The position numbers and the translations under genes are program-made. Below are positions 38,584 to 46,390 of a DNA stretch of 46,390 bases, piece after piece; position 1 is the stretch's first letter, and each line of letters opens with the position of its first letter. The notes under the pieces were generated by a model. It worked only from the letters and a program-made list of their open reading frames with translations. It had not been told where the DNA came from and did not search any database. The stretch lies in contig NZ_JRND01000029.1 of the NCBI RefSeq assembly GCF_000758945.1, positions 1-46,390 on the forward strand, in the 5' to 3' direction. Source of the stretch: Lancefieldella parvula_C. GTDB lineage: Bacteria; Actinomycetota; Coriobacteriia; Coriobacteriales; Atopobiaceae.

Positions 38584-40428
38584 TTAGATTCTAACTCCTC
38601 GGTGAACGGTGTTGTTAAAGATCAGATAGCCGATAATTGCGTTCACCAGCGACAGCGTAACAAAGATAATGTTTGGCAGCGTCTCGTTAATCACGCCCGT
38701 TGACGAGCTAAATGATTCGATAACCGGAACAATCATCATCATGAACGTTCCGCCGATAACAAACATGGAGCCCAGCGTGCCCGCAAGAGAAGACACCGTG
38801 ACCGAAAGACTCCTCTTGGTAATATCAACAACAGAAGTCCAGTCAAAATTTGGACGTCGAATATCAATGGCTAGGCCAACGTTAGACACCAGGAACACAA
38901 TGCAGAGCGGCAGAATAACGTTTCTCAGGGCTGTTTCAATGGTGATGTGACCAGGAATCAGGAAGAAAATCTGGGTCACAACGCTGAAAATGAGCACGTA
39001 AAGCATGTTAACGGCAATCTTTGCGCCAAAAATCTGCTTTGAAGATACGGGCATAGTTGCCATCAGCCAGTTTGAGCGGCCTTCCAGCGAGTACGAAATA
39101 GCAGCGGAGTTGGCAGCGCAGAACATCGAGGTGCCAAACCAGGTGGTTATCATGCCAAAGATGGTTCTTGCCAAAGGTAGATAGCGCGGAACCTCGGACG
39201 CAGGAACAAAGTAGGCCACGATAGACGACGTGCTAAAGAACATGGAAATAAAGGCGAGAACAACCATCAGCAAGCAGCCAAAAAGCATGTTTATAAAGAC
39301 TGCTGGGTAACCTGTGATGGTCTGAATCTCTTTTCTGATCAGAGCAACAAAAGGCGTCGCGGACTTGGTGGAAATCTGTTTGGTGGTGAACTTCTTCTGG
39401 ACCTTGTCCTCGCTTACTAGTGCATTAATGCGGTCGTTGAAGCGAGAAATGATTGCCACAATTGCTGCAGGAGCTCCAACAGAAACTAGGACAAACAGCA
39501 AGAAACTGACAAGGGAGCCAGAGTTAAAGAAGTCCGCAATCCACAGTGATGGAAGATAAACTACGCCAACTGAACTTGCAACGCTAAAGACGGTGTCGCG
39601 GAAATTACCCACCACACCTGGGGCAAACTTGTCTGCATTGAAAGATACCGTAAAGATAAAGAACAGATAAGCGACCATAAATAGAAGACCGAACGCTCCA
39701 CCGATAACCACGCCGAGTGACTTGAAGTGCAGCTTTGCAGCAAGGGCAGCAATCACAAAAGCCAAGAGAATTGCAGCAGAAACCGCAAGGTTAGGCCCAA
39801 GAAGAAGCGCGAACAAGGCACCAATCAAGCGTGGAAGTGTAACAGCCTCAAAGGTGAAGTAAGCCAAAAAGACTGGCAGCATAATGACAATAGACCAGAT
39901 ACCCTCTGCAGCATACAGAGCTGCTACGCGAGAATAAATAATGGTGCTCTTTTTGATTGGAAGCGACATGATAAAGTCGTAATCCTTGTACGCAAAAAGC
40001 ACGCCATTGGCCTTTACAAACGTCAAAATAATACCAGGTAGAGCGCCAACAAGAATTCCTGCCAGAGGAAGCAGCCTTGTGAAGCCAGCAATGGCTAGAG
40101 TTGTCGCAATGCCGTAAATGTAAACCATCATGAAGAGCGTGCCAACAACTACAAAAATACCACCGACAATAGGCAGAGCGTTTGCGCCAACCTTTTTCTC
40201 AAAATTCTTTCGAGCACCTATAACCTGCGTAGTCCAAATCATGGTGATCTGAACCTTAAGCAGCATCCAGAACACTTTGAGATTGGAAGGCAGTTTGAGC
40301 TCAGAGCGATCGAGAACAGGAACTTGACCAGCACTTACTTGAGCTGGAATAAAGACATCTCCTGAGAGTTGCAGGTTCTGCTCAGGCACATCGGGGCGCT
40401 GAGGAGCCTGTGGAACATTGTTTGCCAT
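38584..40428 (-). CDS. ABC transporter permease
   Basis: A 614-aa membrane protein with a 50-residue cytoplasmic Pro-rich N-terminus and about twelve hydrophobic segments (starting near residues 85, 125, 180, 210, 245 and 280, and in the second half near 370, 410, 460, 490, 545 and 580). It resembles large putative ABC exporter permeases of Firmicutes/Actinobacteria (YfiP/ABC-2-like). It overlaps translationally with the ATPase gene: the ATPase stop and this start are 2 bp apart. It probably forms an exporter with that ATPase; the substrate is unknown. Confidence 0.88.
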   Translation of the reverse strand: MANNVPQAPQRPDVPEQNLQLSGDVFIPAQVSAGQVPVLDRSELKLPSNLKVFWMLLKVQITMIWTTQVIGARKNFEKKVGANALPIVGGIFVVVGTLFMMVYIYGIATTLAIAGFTRLLPLAGILVGALPGIILTFVKANGVLFAYKDYDFIMSLPIKKSTIIYSRVAALYAAEGIWSIVIMLPVFLAYFTFEAVTLPRLIGALFALLLGPNLAVSAAILLAFVIAALAAKLHFKSLGVVIGGAFGLLFMVAYLFFIFTVSFNADKFAPGVVGNFRDTVFSVASSVGVVYLPSLWIADFFNSGSLVSFLLFVLVSVGAPAAIVAIISRFNDRINALVSEDKVQKKFTTKQISTKSATPFVALIRKEIQTITGYPAVFINMLFGCLLMVVLAFISMFFSTSSIVAYFVPASEVPRYLPLARTIFGMITTWFGTSMFCAANSAAISYSLEGRSNWLMATMPVSSKQIFGAKIAVNMLYVLIFSVVTQIFFLIPGHITIETALRNVILPLCIVFLVSNVGLAIDIRRPNFDWTSVVDITKRSLSVTVSSLAGTLGSMFVIGGTFMMMIVPVIESFSSSTGVINETLPNIIFVTLSLVNAIIGYLIFNNTVHRGVRI

Positions 40429-40430
40429 GA

Positions 40431-41630
40431 CTAGTTCTCCTTAGGGAAGGAGGGAGGAACTGGAGCGCCTGGAGGTACTGGTGCTCCGGGCACAGTTGGA
40501 GCCGCAGGTGCGGCGGGCGCTGCAGGCGCGGCTGGTGCTGCTGGTGCTGCAGGTGCTGCGGGCGCGGCTGGTGCTGCTGGTGCGGCAGGTGCTGAAGGTG
40601 CCGCAGGTACTGCAGGTGCAGCGGGAGCTGCAGGCGCGGCTGCTACAGGTGCGCCAGGAATGACTGGCTGAACAGCGGCGCCGTCCTTCGTAGTAGCCAT
40701 ATCCTGAGCAATCTCGGCAGAAACGCCAGGAGCGCCAGCCTCAAGACCAAGGAAGACTTCCTCAAGAGAAGCATTGCCTCGAATCTCGTCTGTTTTACCT
40801 GCGGCAAGAAGCTTGCCCTGACGAATAATTGCAATTTTATTGCAGAGTTTCTCGACAACCTCAAGAACATGTGACGAGAAGAACACGGCAGATCCGCGGT
40901 CGGCAAGCTCGTGCAGCATCTTCTTCAGCTCGAAGCTTGCCGCTGGATCCAGACCAACAAATGGCTCGTCCAAAATGATGAGCTTTGGCTCGTGGAGCAG
41001 GGCGGAAATCAGAACCAGCTTCTGCTTCATACCGTGAGAGTAGCTGCCAATAGCGTTTGCCAGGGAATCAGTGATGCCCAGGCGGTTGGCCAGCGTTGTA
41101 ATGCGCTCGACGCGGTTCTCCGCAGGAACGCCAAAGATGTCACTGACGTAATTGAGGTACTTAATGCCGCTCATGAACTCGTAAATGTCTGGGTTATCTG
41201 GGACGTAAGCGATGACCTGCTTTGAGCCAACAGGGTCAACCAGCACATTCTTTGAATCCACAAAGATGACGCCACCCTCAAATGGCTGAGCGCCAACGAT
41301 GGACTTGATAAGCGTGGTCTTACCTGCGCCGTTGTGGCCGATAAAACCGTAGATGTCGCCAGGCATAACGTCGAGCGAAAGATCAGAAACAGCTGCCTTG
41401 GAGCCATACTTCTTGGTAAAGTGCTGGACGCTCAACACAGGAACAACCTCGCTCTGTGCTGCTGGAGTTGCGGCGGCTACGGGTGCTGGTACAGCAGCTG
41501 GAGCGGCAGGTGCAGTAGGCGTAGCGGCGGGAGCAGCGGGTGCGGGAGCCGCAGGAGCAGCAGGAGCTGCGGGTGCGGCAGGAGGTACGGGAGCGTTAGG
41601 AACAGGTGGCTGTGGGATGTTGTCGGCCAT
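40431..41630 (-). CDS. ABC transporter ATPase with Ala/Pro-repeat extensions
   Basis: A 399-aa protein. The central ATPase (about 65-280) has Walker A GHNGAGKTT, Q-loop region YVPDNPD, signature YSHGMKQKL, Walker B LIILDEP and switch His in FFSSHVLEVVE. Both ends are extended by Ala-Ala-Pro repeats: about 55 residues at the N-terminus and about 90 at the C-terminus, encoded by imperfect GC-rich tandem DNA at 40480-40660 and 41470-41600. ATPases of this type are usually about 240-300 aa. The start codon lies 1 bp after the RHH stop, so the four-gene operon SPFH-RHH-ATPase-permease is coupled. Confidence 0.92.
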   Translation of the reverse strand: MADNIPQPPVPNAPVPPAAPAAPAAPAAPAPAAPAATPTAPAAPAAVPAPVAAATPAAQSEVVPVLSVQHFTKKYGSKAAVSDLSLDVMPGDIYGFIGHNGAGKTTLIKSIVGAQPFEGGVIFVDSKNVLVDPVGSKQVIAYVPDNPDIYEFMSGIKYLNYVSDIFGVPAENRVERITTLANRLGITDSLANAIGSYSHGMKQKLVLISALLHEPKLIILDEPFVGLDPAASFELKKMLHELADRGSAVFFSSHVLEVVEKLCNKIAIIRQGKLLAAGKTDEIRGNASLEEVFLGLEAGAPGVSAEIAQDMATTKDGAAVQPVIPGAPVAAAPAAPAAPAVPAAPSAPAAPAAPAAPAAPAAPAAPAAPAAPAAPAAPTVPGAPVPPGAPVPPSFPKEN

Positions 41631-41631
41631 G

Positions 41632-41832
41632 TTAGTTTCCTTCTTCCAATTTATCTATCTTGTTCACACGAGTGTCGTTAGCTTTTGGAGAGCGCTTTGC
41701 CCTTCTCAGAGCATCGCGCAAAATCCATTCTACCTGAGCGTTGGTTGAACGCATGTCATCTTGCGCCCAGCGTTCAACTGCCTCCCAGACTTCTGGAGCC
41801 ACACGAAGTGGATATTGTTTGCGAGGTGCCAT
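41632..41832 (-). CDS. Arc-type ribbon-helix-helix protein
   Basis: A 66-aa protein. The short beta strand YPLRVAP is followed by two helices (PEVWEAVERWAQDD, then NAQVEWILRDALRRAKR), the MetJ/Arc fold. A charged tail follows. Small Arc-like proteins of this sort often follow SPFH genes. It could autoregulate the operon. A GGCGAGAANNNC motif copy lies immediately before its ATG on the coding strand (41844-41833). It overlaps no neighbour; 17 bp separate it from the SPFH stop. Confidence 0.85.
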   Translation of the reverse strand: MAPRKQYPLRVAPEVWEAVERWAQDDMRSTNAQVEWILRDALRRAKRSPKANDTRVNKIDKLEEGN

Positions 41833-41849
41833 GGGTTTCTCGCCATGCT

Positions 41850-42839
41850 TTACTGCTGCAAGGAACCGGTGTTAAGCACAGGCTGAGCCTCGGACTCGCC
41901 GCAGAGAACAACCATGAGGTTGGAAGCCATAACAGCCTTGCGGTCCTCGTCGAACTCAACAACGCCATTCTCAGAAAGCTGGGTGAGGGCCATGTCAACC
42001 ATGGAAACGGCGCCCTCGACGATCTTTTTACGTGCAGCGATGATTGCCTCTGCCTGCTGGCGACGGAGCATTGCCTGCGCAATCTCAGGGGCGTAGGACA
42101 GGTGCGTGAGGCGAGCGTCGTCAACGGTGATACCAGCAACAGAAAGGTTGCGACTCAGCTCGGACTGAAGCGCCTCGGAGACCTCCTCGATGTTGGAACG
42201 CAGAGTAATTGCGGTGTTGGACTCGGACTCGTCCTCCATGTGGTCATAGCTGTAGATGCTCGCGACGTGCCTGAGCGCGGTCTCTGCCTGCATAGTAACG
42301 TAGCTGTCGTAGTCGTCGACGTCAAAGAGGGCCTTTGCGGTATCGCTCACGCGCCAAACAACAACCTCGGCGATCTCGATTGGGTTACCCATGCGGTCGT
42401 TGACCTTGAGGACTTCGCCGTTCAGCGTACGAGCACGGGTGGAAATGATGGAGGTATGTACGCTTACACTGGGAGTAACGCCTGCAGCGAGAGAAGAAAG
42501 GTCTCCCAAGTTTGTGGAAAGAGTCTTGGCATAGTAAGGATTTGCCCAGCGAAGACCCTCGTCCTTAACGGTGCCAATATACTTACCAAACAGCACGCAA
42601 ACCTTTGCTTGACCAGGCTGAAGGCTGAATAAGCCGCTTGAAACAAACATTCCGGCAAAGAAGAATACCAGCGCACCAATGATGCTTGGGAACGATGGGT
42701 CCAGGAGAGGATTTCTGTCTGCAGCGATAGCGCTGAGTACAAAATTAGCCAAAAACAGGGCTGCAACTGCAAAAAGAACAATGGTAATCAGCAGGAACAG
42801 CCAACCACTCTTGGACTTAATGATTTTCTCGGTGCTCAT
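41850..42839 (-). CDS. SPFH/Band 7 (stomatin-like) membrane protein
   Basis: A 329-aa protein. It has two N-terminal hydrophobic segments (about 13-37 and 47-70), then an SPFH domain (about 75-250; FGKYIGTVKDEGLRWANPYY, LRHVASIYSYD, LSVAGITVDDARLTHLSYAPEIAQAML) and a C-terminal helical part with RRQQAEAIIAARKKIVEGAV. SPFH proteins form oligomeric membrane microdomain scaffolds. It is first in the operon with the RHH and ABC genes, suggesting it organises or supports that exporter (inference). ggagat lies before the ATG. Confidence 0.93.
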   Translation of the reverse strand: MSTEKIIKSKSGWLFLLITIVLFAVAALFLANFVLSAIAADRNPLLDPSFPSIIGALVFFFAGMFVSSGLFSLQPGQAKVCVLFGKYIGTVKDEGLRWANPYYAKTLSTNLGDLSSLAAGVTPSVSVHTSIISTRARTLNGEVLKVNDRMGNPIEIAEVVVWRVSDTAKALFDVDDYDSYVTMQAETALRHVASIYSYDHMEDESESNTAITLRSNIEEVSEALQSELSRNLSVAGITVDDARLTHLSYAPEIAQAMLRRQQAEAIIAARKKIVEGAVSMVDMALTQLSENGVVEFDEDRKAVMASNLMVVLCGESEAQPVLNTGSLQQ

Positions 42840-43144
42840 AAGATCTCCTTTGTAACAATGAGCTTCATGTTGGCATCATTGTGATATCACGTTGATTACA
42901 AGTCAATAGAAATTTTTATTTAAATGTTGTTCAAAAATCGCAGGTAAGGAGGTGGTTTTTCTGCATGCGTTGCGCACTCAGGAGCATGTCTGGTCGCGTG
43001 CATTGAAATGCCAGTTGACCTGTAGAGCCTGGACCAAGCGCGCCTGACCGTGCGCTTGACCGTGTGTGATGCGCAAGGCGAGAAGTTCTTCTCTTCGAGA
43101 ATTGCAGCTGAATCGCAAGGCTTACATCAAGCGCGCCTGACTTC

Positions 43145-43242
43145 TGCAAAGATTCTGTAACTTTTGCCTGATAACACCAAAGAATCTGTGGATTTGCCTG
43201 ATTTCTGCAAAGAATCTGTATCCAAAACACAGATTCTTTGCA
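43145..43242. repeat. About 30-bp-period repeats ending in an inverted repeat
   Basis: AAAGAATCTGT (first copy AAAGATTCTGT) recurs at 43148, 43179 and 43209, with TTGCCTGAT between units. The last unit, TGCAAAGAATCTGT (43206-43219), is followed after 9 nt by its perfect complement (43229-43242), forming a 14-bp hairpin with CTTTT after it. Confidence 0.78.
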
Positions 43243-43327
43243 CTTTTCAGGCGGACCCTTCGTGATGTGACTTTTGAATCCGAGGTTAGTTTCATGAGCA
43301 CTCTTATGGAGCCTGATTTTCTCGCCA

Positions 43328-43419
43328 TGTCTGAACGATTTGCCGGAAAAGTACACCTTGTCTGAGCGATTTGCCGGTTTTCTCATCATATCTGAGTAAG
43401 TTTACTCAGACATGATGAG
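43328..43419. repeat. 19-bp direct repeat followed by an 18-bp-stem hairpin
   Basis: TGTCTGAACGATTTGCCGG (43328-43346) and TGTCTGAGCGATTTGCCGG (43359-43377) are 31 bp apart. They are followed by a hairpin whose arms (43382-43399 with 43402-43419, one mismatch, 2-nt loop) contain TGTCTGAGTAA. No gene is supported in 42840-43610; besides these repeats it holds two GGCGAGAA-type motifs (43077 and 43319). Confidence 0.78.
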
Positions 43420-43479
43420 CTTTTCAGGCTCGCAATCAGAGCCAATCAAAAAATGGAGAGAGACAGCTTGATCGCATAA

Positions 43480-43513
43480 AAAACACACCTCGGGAGAAGC
43501 CCCAAGGTGTGTT
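43480..43513 (-). terminator. Terminator of the hydroxyacid dehydrogenase gene
   Basis: An AACACACCT/AGGTGTGTT stem with an inner GGG/CCC is followed on the minus strand by TTTTTTATG. It lies about 100 bp after the stop codon. Confidence 0.85.
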
Positions 43514-43610
43514 CGGTGTGCACTATTACCTGCTCGCAGCCGACACTGCTCGCGTCCGCCGCAGTTCGCGCCCGTCAGAGCCCGAAGCCCGCACGCAGTC
43601 TCGCGGCGCG

Positions 43611-44579
43611 CTAGTCGATACGAGCGTCTACCTCAAGCCAACCAAGCTGGTCGATGTTGCCCTTGACGTGCTCGCAGGACTTACGCCATGCCTCAATCTC
43701 AGAGTCGGAGAGCTCGGGCACAAAGACCTTCTCGACACCATTGGCGCCGATAACTGCAGGAAGTGAAGAGTAGAAGCCAGAAACGCCATACACGTCGTTG
43801 AGCAGCGTGGAGACTGGCGTGATCAGCTTGGTGTCGTGGACAATAGCCTTGATGACCTCGACAGCGCCGTTTGCAATGGAGTACTCGGTGCACTGCTTGC
43901 CGCTGTAAGTGACGTAACCGCCCATGCGACCAGCTTGCTCAAGCTCTGGGAGGTCAAAGGTCTTGCCCGTCTGAGCTGCAACTTCGTCGAGGGTGAGGCA
44001 GCCAATGGAAACGTGTGACCAGCAAGCAAACATGCCGTTGCCGTGCTCGCCGAGCATCCAAGCGTTGATGCAAGATGCTGGATAGCCGGTAGCGCCGGAA
44101 AGTGCGTGGCGGAGTCGAGCGGAGTCGAGCGTGGTACCGGAGCCGATAACCTTATTTGGATAGGCGCCGGTCAGATACTGAAGCTCGGTGGTAACAACGT
44201 CGCATGGGTTTGCGATGTTGACCCAAACACCATTGAAGCCAGCGTCTGCAATGCGCTTTGCAAACTTCTTGGCCTCGTCAGTGGTGACGAAGAGCTCACC
44301 ATCACGACTAGCTGCTGCAGCCTCAATGTGGCCAGCAGCATTAACAATAATATCGCAGCCAGCAAGTTCCTCGTAACGGTCATCAAGCTCATAGACGCGA
44401 GCGGGGTGTGGATAAAATGGCATTGCGTCCAACAGGTCGTTTACCTGAGCTTTGCACAGGACCTCATTTGTATCACTAATAAAGAGCTCGGTAACAAGTC
44501 CCTGGTAAAGCAGGGCATTTGCAACGTGAGCGCCGACGTGATTAGCACCAATGATGCCAATCTTACTGATGAGAGCCAT
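43611..44579 (-). CDS. L-2-hydroxyacid dehydrogenase (L-lactate / L-2-hydroxyisocaproate type)
   Basis: A 322-aa member of the LDH/MDH family. The NAD loop is IGIIGANHVGAHVA (a changed GxGxxG), then NIANPCDVVTT, the substrate arginine in DSARLRHAL and the catalytic histidine in GEHGNGM. Standard L-LDH has GEHGD; the Asn here, with the long VYELDDRYEELAGCD insert, is closer to L-2-hydroxyisocaproate dehydrogenase, which reduces branched 2-oxoacids. The start at 44579 follows AGGGGTGG; 34 upstream codons are open but unconserved. Monocistronic. Confidence 0.9.
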   Translation of the reverse strand: MALISKIGIIGANHVGAHVANALLYQGLVTELFISDTNEVLCKAQVNDLLDAMPFYPHPARVYELDDRYEELAGCDIIVNAAGHIEAAAASRDGELFVTTDEAKKFAKRIADAGFNGVWVNIANPCDVVTTELQYLTGAYPNKVIGSGTTLDSARLRHALSGATGYPASCINAWMLGEHGNGMFACWSHVSIGCLTLDEVAAQTGKTFDLPELEQAGRMGGYVTYSGKQCTEYSIANGAVEVIKAIVHDTKLITPVSTLLNDVYGVSGFYSSLPAVIGANGVEKVFVPELSDSEIEAWRKSCEHVKGNIDQLGWLEVDARID

Positions 44580-44749
44580 AATCCACCCCTTTATCTCGTC
44601 CAAAATTACTGTGCCTGATAGCCTAGCGGTTTTTTGCATAAACGGGCAACGATACAGAAAGACGAAACAGATTAGATACAACAGTCACCTCAACGTGCCA
44701 TTAAAACCTGTAAACGGTATAGTAGTAATCCAAGATTTGGAGAGGAACT

Positions 44750-46024
44750 ATGGGATACAAGACACCAACATGCTCTATTGCGCGTAGCTGCGGAGGCTGT
44801 GAATGGCTTTCGATCCCCTATCCTATCCAACTTAAGCGCAAGCAGTCGCAGGTAGAAGAACTTCTCGCTCCGCTGGCAAGCATCAATAACGTAACTATCG
44901 AGCCTATCCGTGGAATGGACGAGCCCCTGGCGTATCGTCATAAGGCGGCAACGCCATTTGCGCCTGGCAAGGGTCGCACGGTTCGCTCCGGTTTTTACGC
45001 AAGCGGAACGCACAAGATTATTGCTTCAAAGGAATGCCTGGTAGAAGACGGTCGAGCTCGCGCCATCCTCAACGATGTGGCGTATCTTGCCAGCCAGTTC
45101 AACATCCACGCTTACCAGGAAGATCGCGGCAAGGGAGCACTGCGCCATGGCGTAGTTCGCTGCGGATATGCCACCGACGATGTCATGCTGGTGCTGGTGA
45201 TCAACGGTCAGCACCTGCCCCATGAACAGGAGTTTATTGCCGCACTTCGCAAGGCACATCCCGAGCTAACCAGCATTTTCTTGAACGTCAACCAGAAGCG
45301 CACCAACGCAATCTTGGGGCGAGAAACCCGTCTGCTTTGGGGCTCAACATCCATGAGCGACAAGCTTTTGGGCTGCACGTTTGAGATTGGTCCAACCAGT
45401 TTCTACCAGACCAACCCTCAGCAAACTGAGGTGCTCTACCAACTGGCCATCGACGGCGCGCTAGCTAGCTCCGAGCTTGCTGGCTCCGAGCTTACAGGCT
45501 CCGAGTCCGCTGATGCCGCGCAGGCCAGCATTTCCACTCAGGCAGCCACTTCCGCACCGGCCAGCAACCTACGAGTTCTTGACGCCTACTGCGGTACAGG
45601 AACCATTGGACTTTGCTTGGCGCACGCCGCTCAAGCTCAAGGCATCAACCTCTTGCTCACTGGCGTTGACCAGGTTGAAAACAACATTCAGATGGCTCGC
45701 AGAAACGCTCGGAACAATAAGCTTGAAGCTGAGTTTATCTGCGACGATGCCACTCGCTACATGCAAGCTCTGGCAAAAGACGGTCAGAACTTTGACGTTA
45801 TTATTCTTGACCCGCCTCGTGCGGGTTCAACGCCCACCTTCCTCAAGGCAACTGCCCAGCTAGCCCAGAAGAAAATCGTGTACGTGAGCTGCAACGTTGT
45901 GACGCAGGCCAGAGACCTCAAAGTTCTTCTCGACAGCGGGTTTGCCATTGAGCGCGTGACACCTGTGGACATGTTCCCTCACACCAAGCACGTTGAATGC
46001 GTTGTGGTGCTTTCTCGGGCTTAA
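44750..46024 (+). CDS. TrmA/RlmCD-family RNA (uracil-5-)-methyltransferase
   Basis: A 424-aa protein. The N-terminus has the CSIARSCGGCEW cysteine set which, with a later Cys (KECLVED), suits a 4Fe-4S cluster. The SAM domain has DAYCGTGTIGL, DQVENNIQMA, LDPPRAGS and the catalytic YVSCN. The enzyme makes m5U in 23S rRNA or tRNA; the target cannot be read from sequence. A Ser/Ala/Glu-rich insert (about 240-275) encoded by repeats of GGCTCCGAGCTT sits just before the SAM motif. TRAM is absent. The ribosome site ttggagagg precedes the ATG. Confidence 0.92.
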   Translation: MGYKTPTCSIARSCGGCEWLSIPYPIQLKRKQSQVEELLAPLASINNVTIEPIRGMDEPLAYRHKAATPFAPGKGRTVRSGFYASGTHKIIASKECLVEDGRARAILNDVAYLASQFNIHAYQEDRGKGALRHGVVRCGYATDDVMLVLVINGQHLPHEQEFIAALRKAHPELTSIFLNVNQKRTNAILGRETRLLWGSTSMSDKLLGCTFEIGPTSFYQTNPQQTEVLYQLAIDGALASSELAGSELTGSESADAAQASISTQAATSAPASNLRVLDAYCGTGTIGLCLAHAAQAQGINLLLTGVDQVENNIQMARRNARNNKLEAEFICDDATRYMQALAKDGQNFDVIILDPPRAGSTPTFLKATAQLAQKKIVYVSCNVVTQARDLKVLLDSGFAIERVTPVDMFPHTKHVECVVVLSRA

Positions 46025-46062
46025 ATTAAAGTTGCAAATTGAATTGAGGGCAATACCTGAAA

Positions 46063-46100
46063 ATCCTTCATTAGTAGCTGCAAAGCTACTAATGAAGGAT
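46063..46100. repeat. Perfect 16-bp inverted repeat in an AT-rich edge
   Basis: ATCCTTCATTAGTAGC (46063-46078) pairs with 46085-46100 around a 6-nt loop. It lacks a T run. It lies in a low-GC stretch (46025-46291) where a frame continuing past the methyltransferase stop runs to 46202; this could be a gene remnant, but I recognise no family. Confidence 0.8.
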
Positions 46101-46291
46101 AAATTTGCAGAAATAGCTGCCAAGGAAACTTATAGAGCAAAATCAATTAAGGGAAATGTTTATAACTGGAATACTACGAATCAATTTATGCAACAAGATT
46201 GACAAAATATCTCTATATGATTATAACTATGTTCATAGTTATATAGATACTGAACTTCAGATATAATTTACAATAATAAGGAGATATGGTT

Positions 46292-46390
46292 ATGGCCACA
46301 AAAAATATTTATGTTGCAGAAGCAGACCTACATTTATTTGATGATGCTGCCAAGTACGCCGGAAGTGTTTCTGCCGCTGTGATACAGGCA
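46292..46390 (+). CDS. Start of a small EXLDI-like protein (truncated by window end)
   Basis: Thirty-three codons are visible. They begin ATKNIYVAEADLHLFDDAAK and continue with YAGSVSAAVIQA. This resembles the N-terminus of small EXLDI-type or ribbon-helix-helix-like proteins that begin with a short beta strand (KNIYV) and a helix. AAGGAG lies eight bases before the ATG at 46292; another ATG at 46286 is too close to the ribosome site. Low GC content and the AT-rich upstream region differ from the flanking genes, hinting at recent acquisition. Family assignment is tentative. Confidence 0.6.
   Translation, partial: MATKNIYVAEADLHLFDDAAKYAGSVSAAVIQA

Noticed and set aside
42931..43389. Minus-strand frame in the 43 kb repeat block
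   Set aside because: It runs through direct and inverted repeats, has no domain and no ribosome site.
43482..43513. Terminator stem beginning AACACACCT as a fourth copy of the dispersed element's end
   Set aside because: Only about ten bases match the element end and the rest is a normal intrinsic terminator.

Overview
The window looks like chromosome from a moderate-GC anaerobic actinobacterium, most likely class Coriobacteriia (Atopobiaceae, Lancefieldella/Atopobium-like). This is inferred from gene content: an Nramp-related Mg2+ transporter beside an MgtE-like protein, a rubredoxin-type flavodiiron protein, an L-2-hydroxyisocaproate-type dehydrogenase, a gmu-like beta-glucoside PTS operon, and acidic Ala/Asp-rich surface-type proteins. 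No phage module, plasmid origin, rRNA operon or CRISPR array is visible. A tRNA-Ser(UGA) lies at 21.9 kb.

Layout. 0.5-2.8 kb: two zinc-ribbon membrane proteins behind an ECF-type promoter. 2.9-6.5 kb: transaldolase-like aldolase, a dispersed repeat, a cupin, Dps and AsnA. 6.6-10.7 kb: a third zinc-ribbon protein (paralogue of the second), then on the opposite strand a small double-zinc-ribbon protein and a 645-aa fusion of zinc ribbon, ECF sigma factor, membrane helix and extracytoplasmic domain. 10.8-16.2 kb: a ROK kinase, PTS IIA/IIB/IIC, GH1 6-phospho-beta-glucosidase and divergent GntR regulator, close in content to Bacillus gmu. 16.3-22.8 kb: phosphodiesterase, MetA, DEAD-box helicase, DUF1304 protein, RlmI-like methyltransferase, TadA, tRNA-Ser and LemA. 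22.9-30.3 kb: a structured RNA leader, MgtE-like and NRMT-like transporters, PRC-barrel and YtxH proteins, a protein resembling the cyanophycin-synthetase N-domain, and a CNNM/CorC protein. 30.9-35.5 kb: flavodiiron protein, glycerol dehydrogenase and a short DXS-like enzyme. 36.2-38.3 kb: an EF-G paralogue. 38.6-42.8 kb: an operon of SPFH protein, RHH regulator, ABC ATPase and permease. 43.6-46.0 kb: hydroxyacid dehydrogenase and an RNA uracil-5 methyltransferase, then an AT-rich edge with the start of another small gene.

Two observations stand out. First, the octamer GGCGAGAA occurs 29 times (both strands, counted by eye; about 1.4 expected). Every copy has a C four bases further on, giving GGCGAGAANNNC. 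Eight copies form four inverted pairs that make terminator-like hairpins at gene ends, the pattern seen for DNA uptake sequences in Neisseria and Pasteurellaceae. Second, the zinc-ribbon/sigma locus looks like a self-contained signalling system. The membrane-tethered sigma-factor operon and the separate 715-2771 operon share an almost identical ECF-type promoter (TGAACC, 16 bp, CGTCTTAGT) that I found at no other place in the window. A dispersed repeat whose 135-bp head is closed by a long inverted repeat, with a compensated base-pair change between copies, is a third point of interest.
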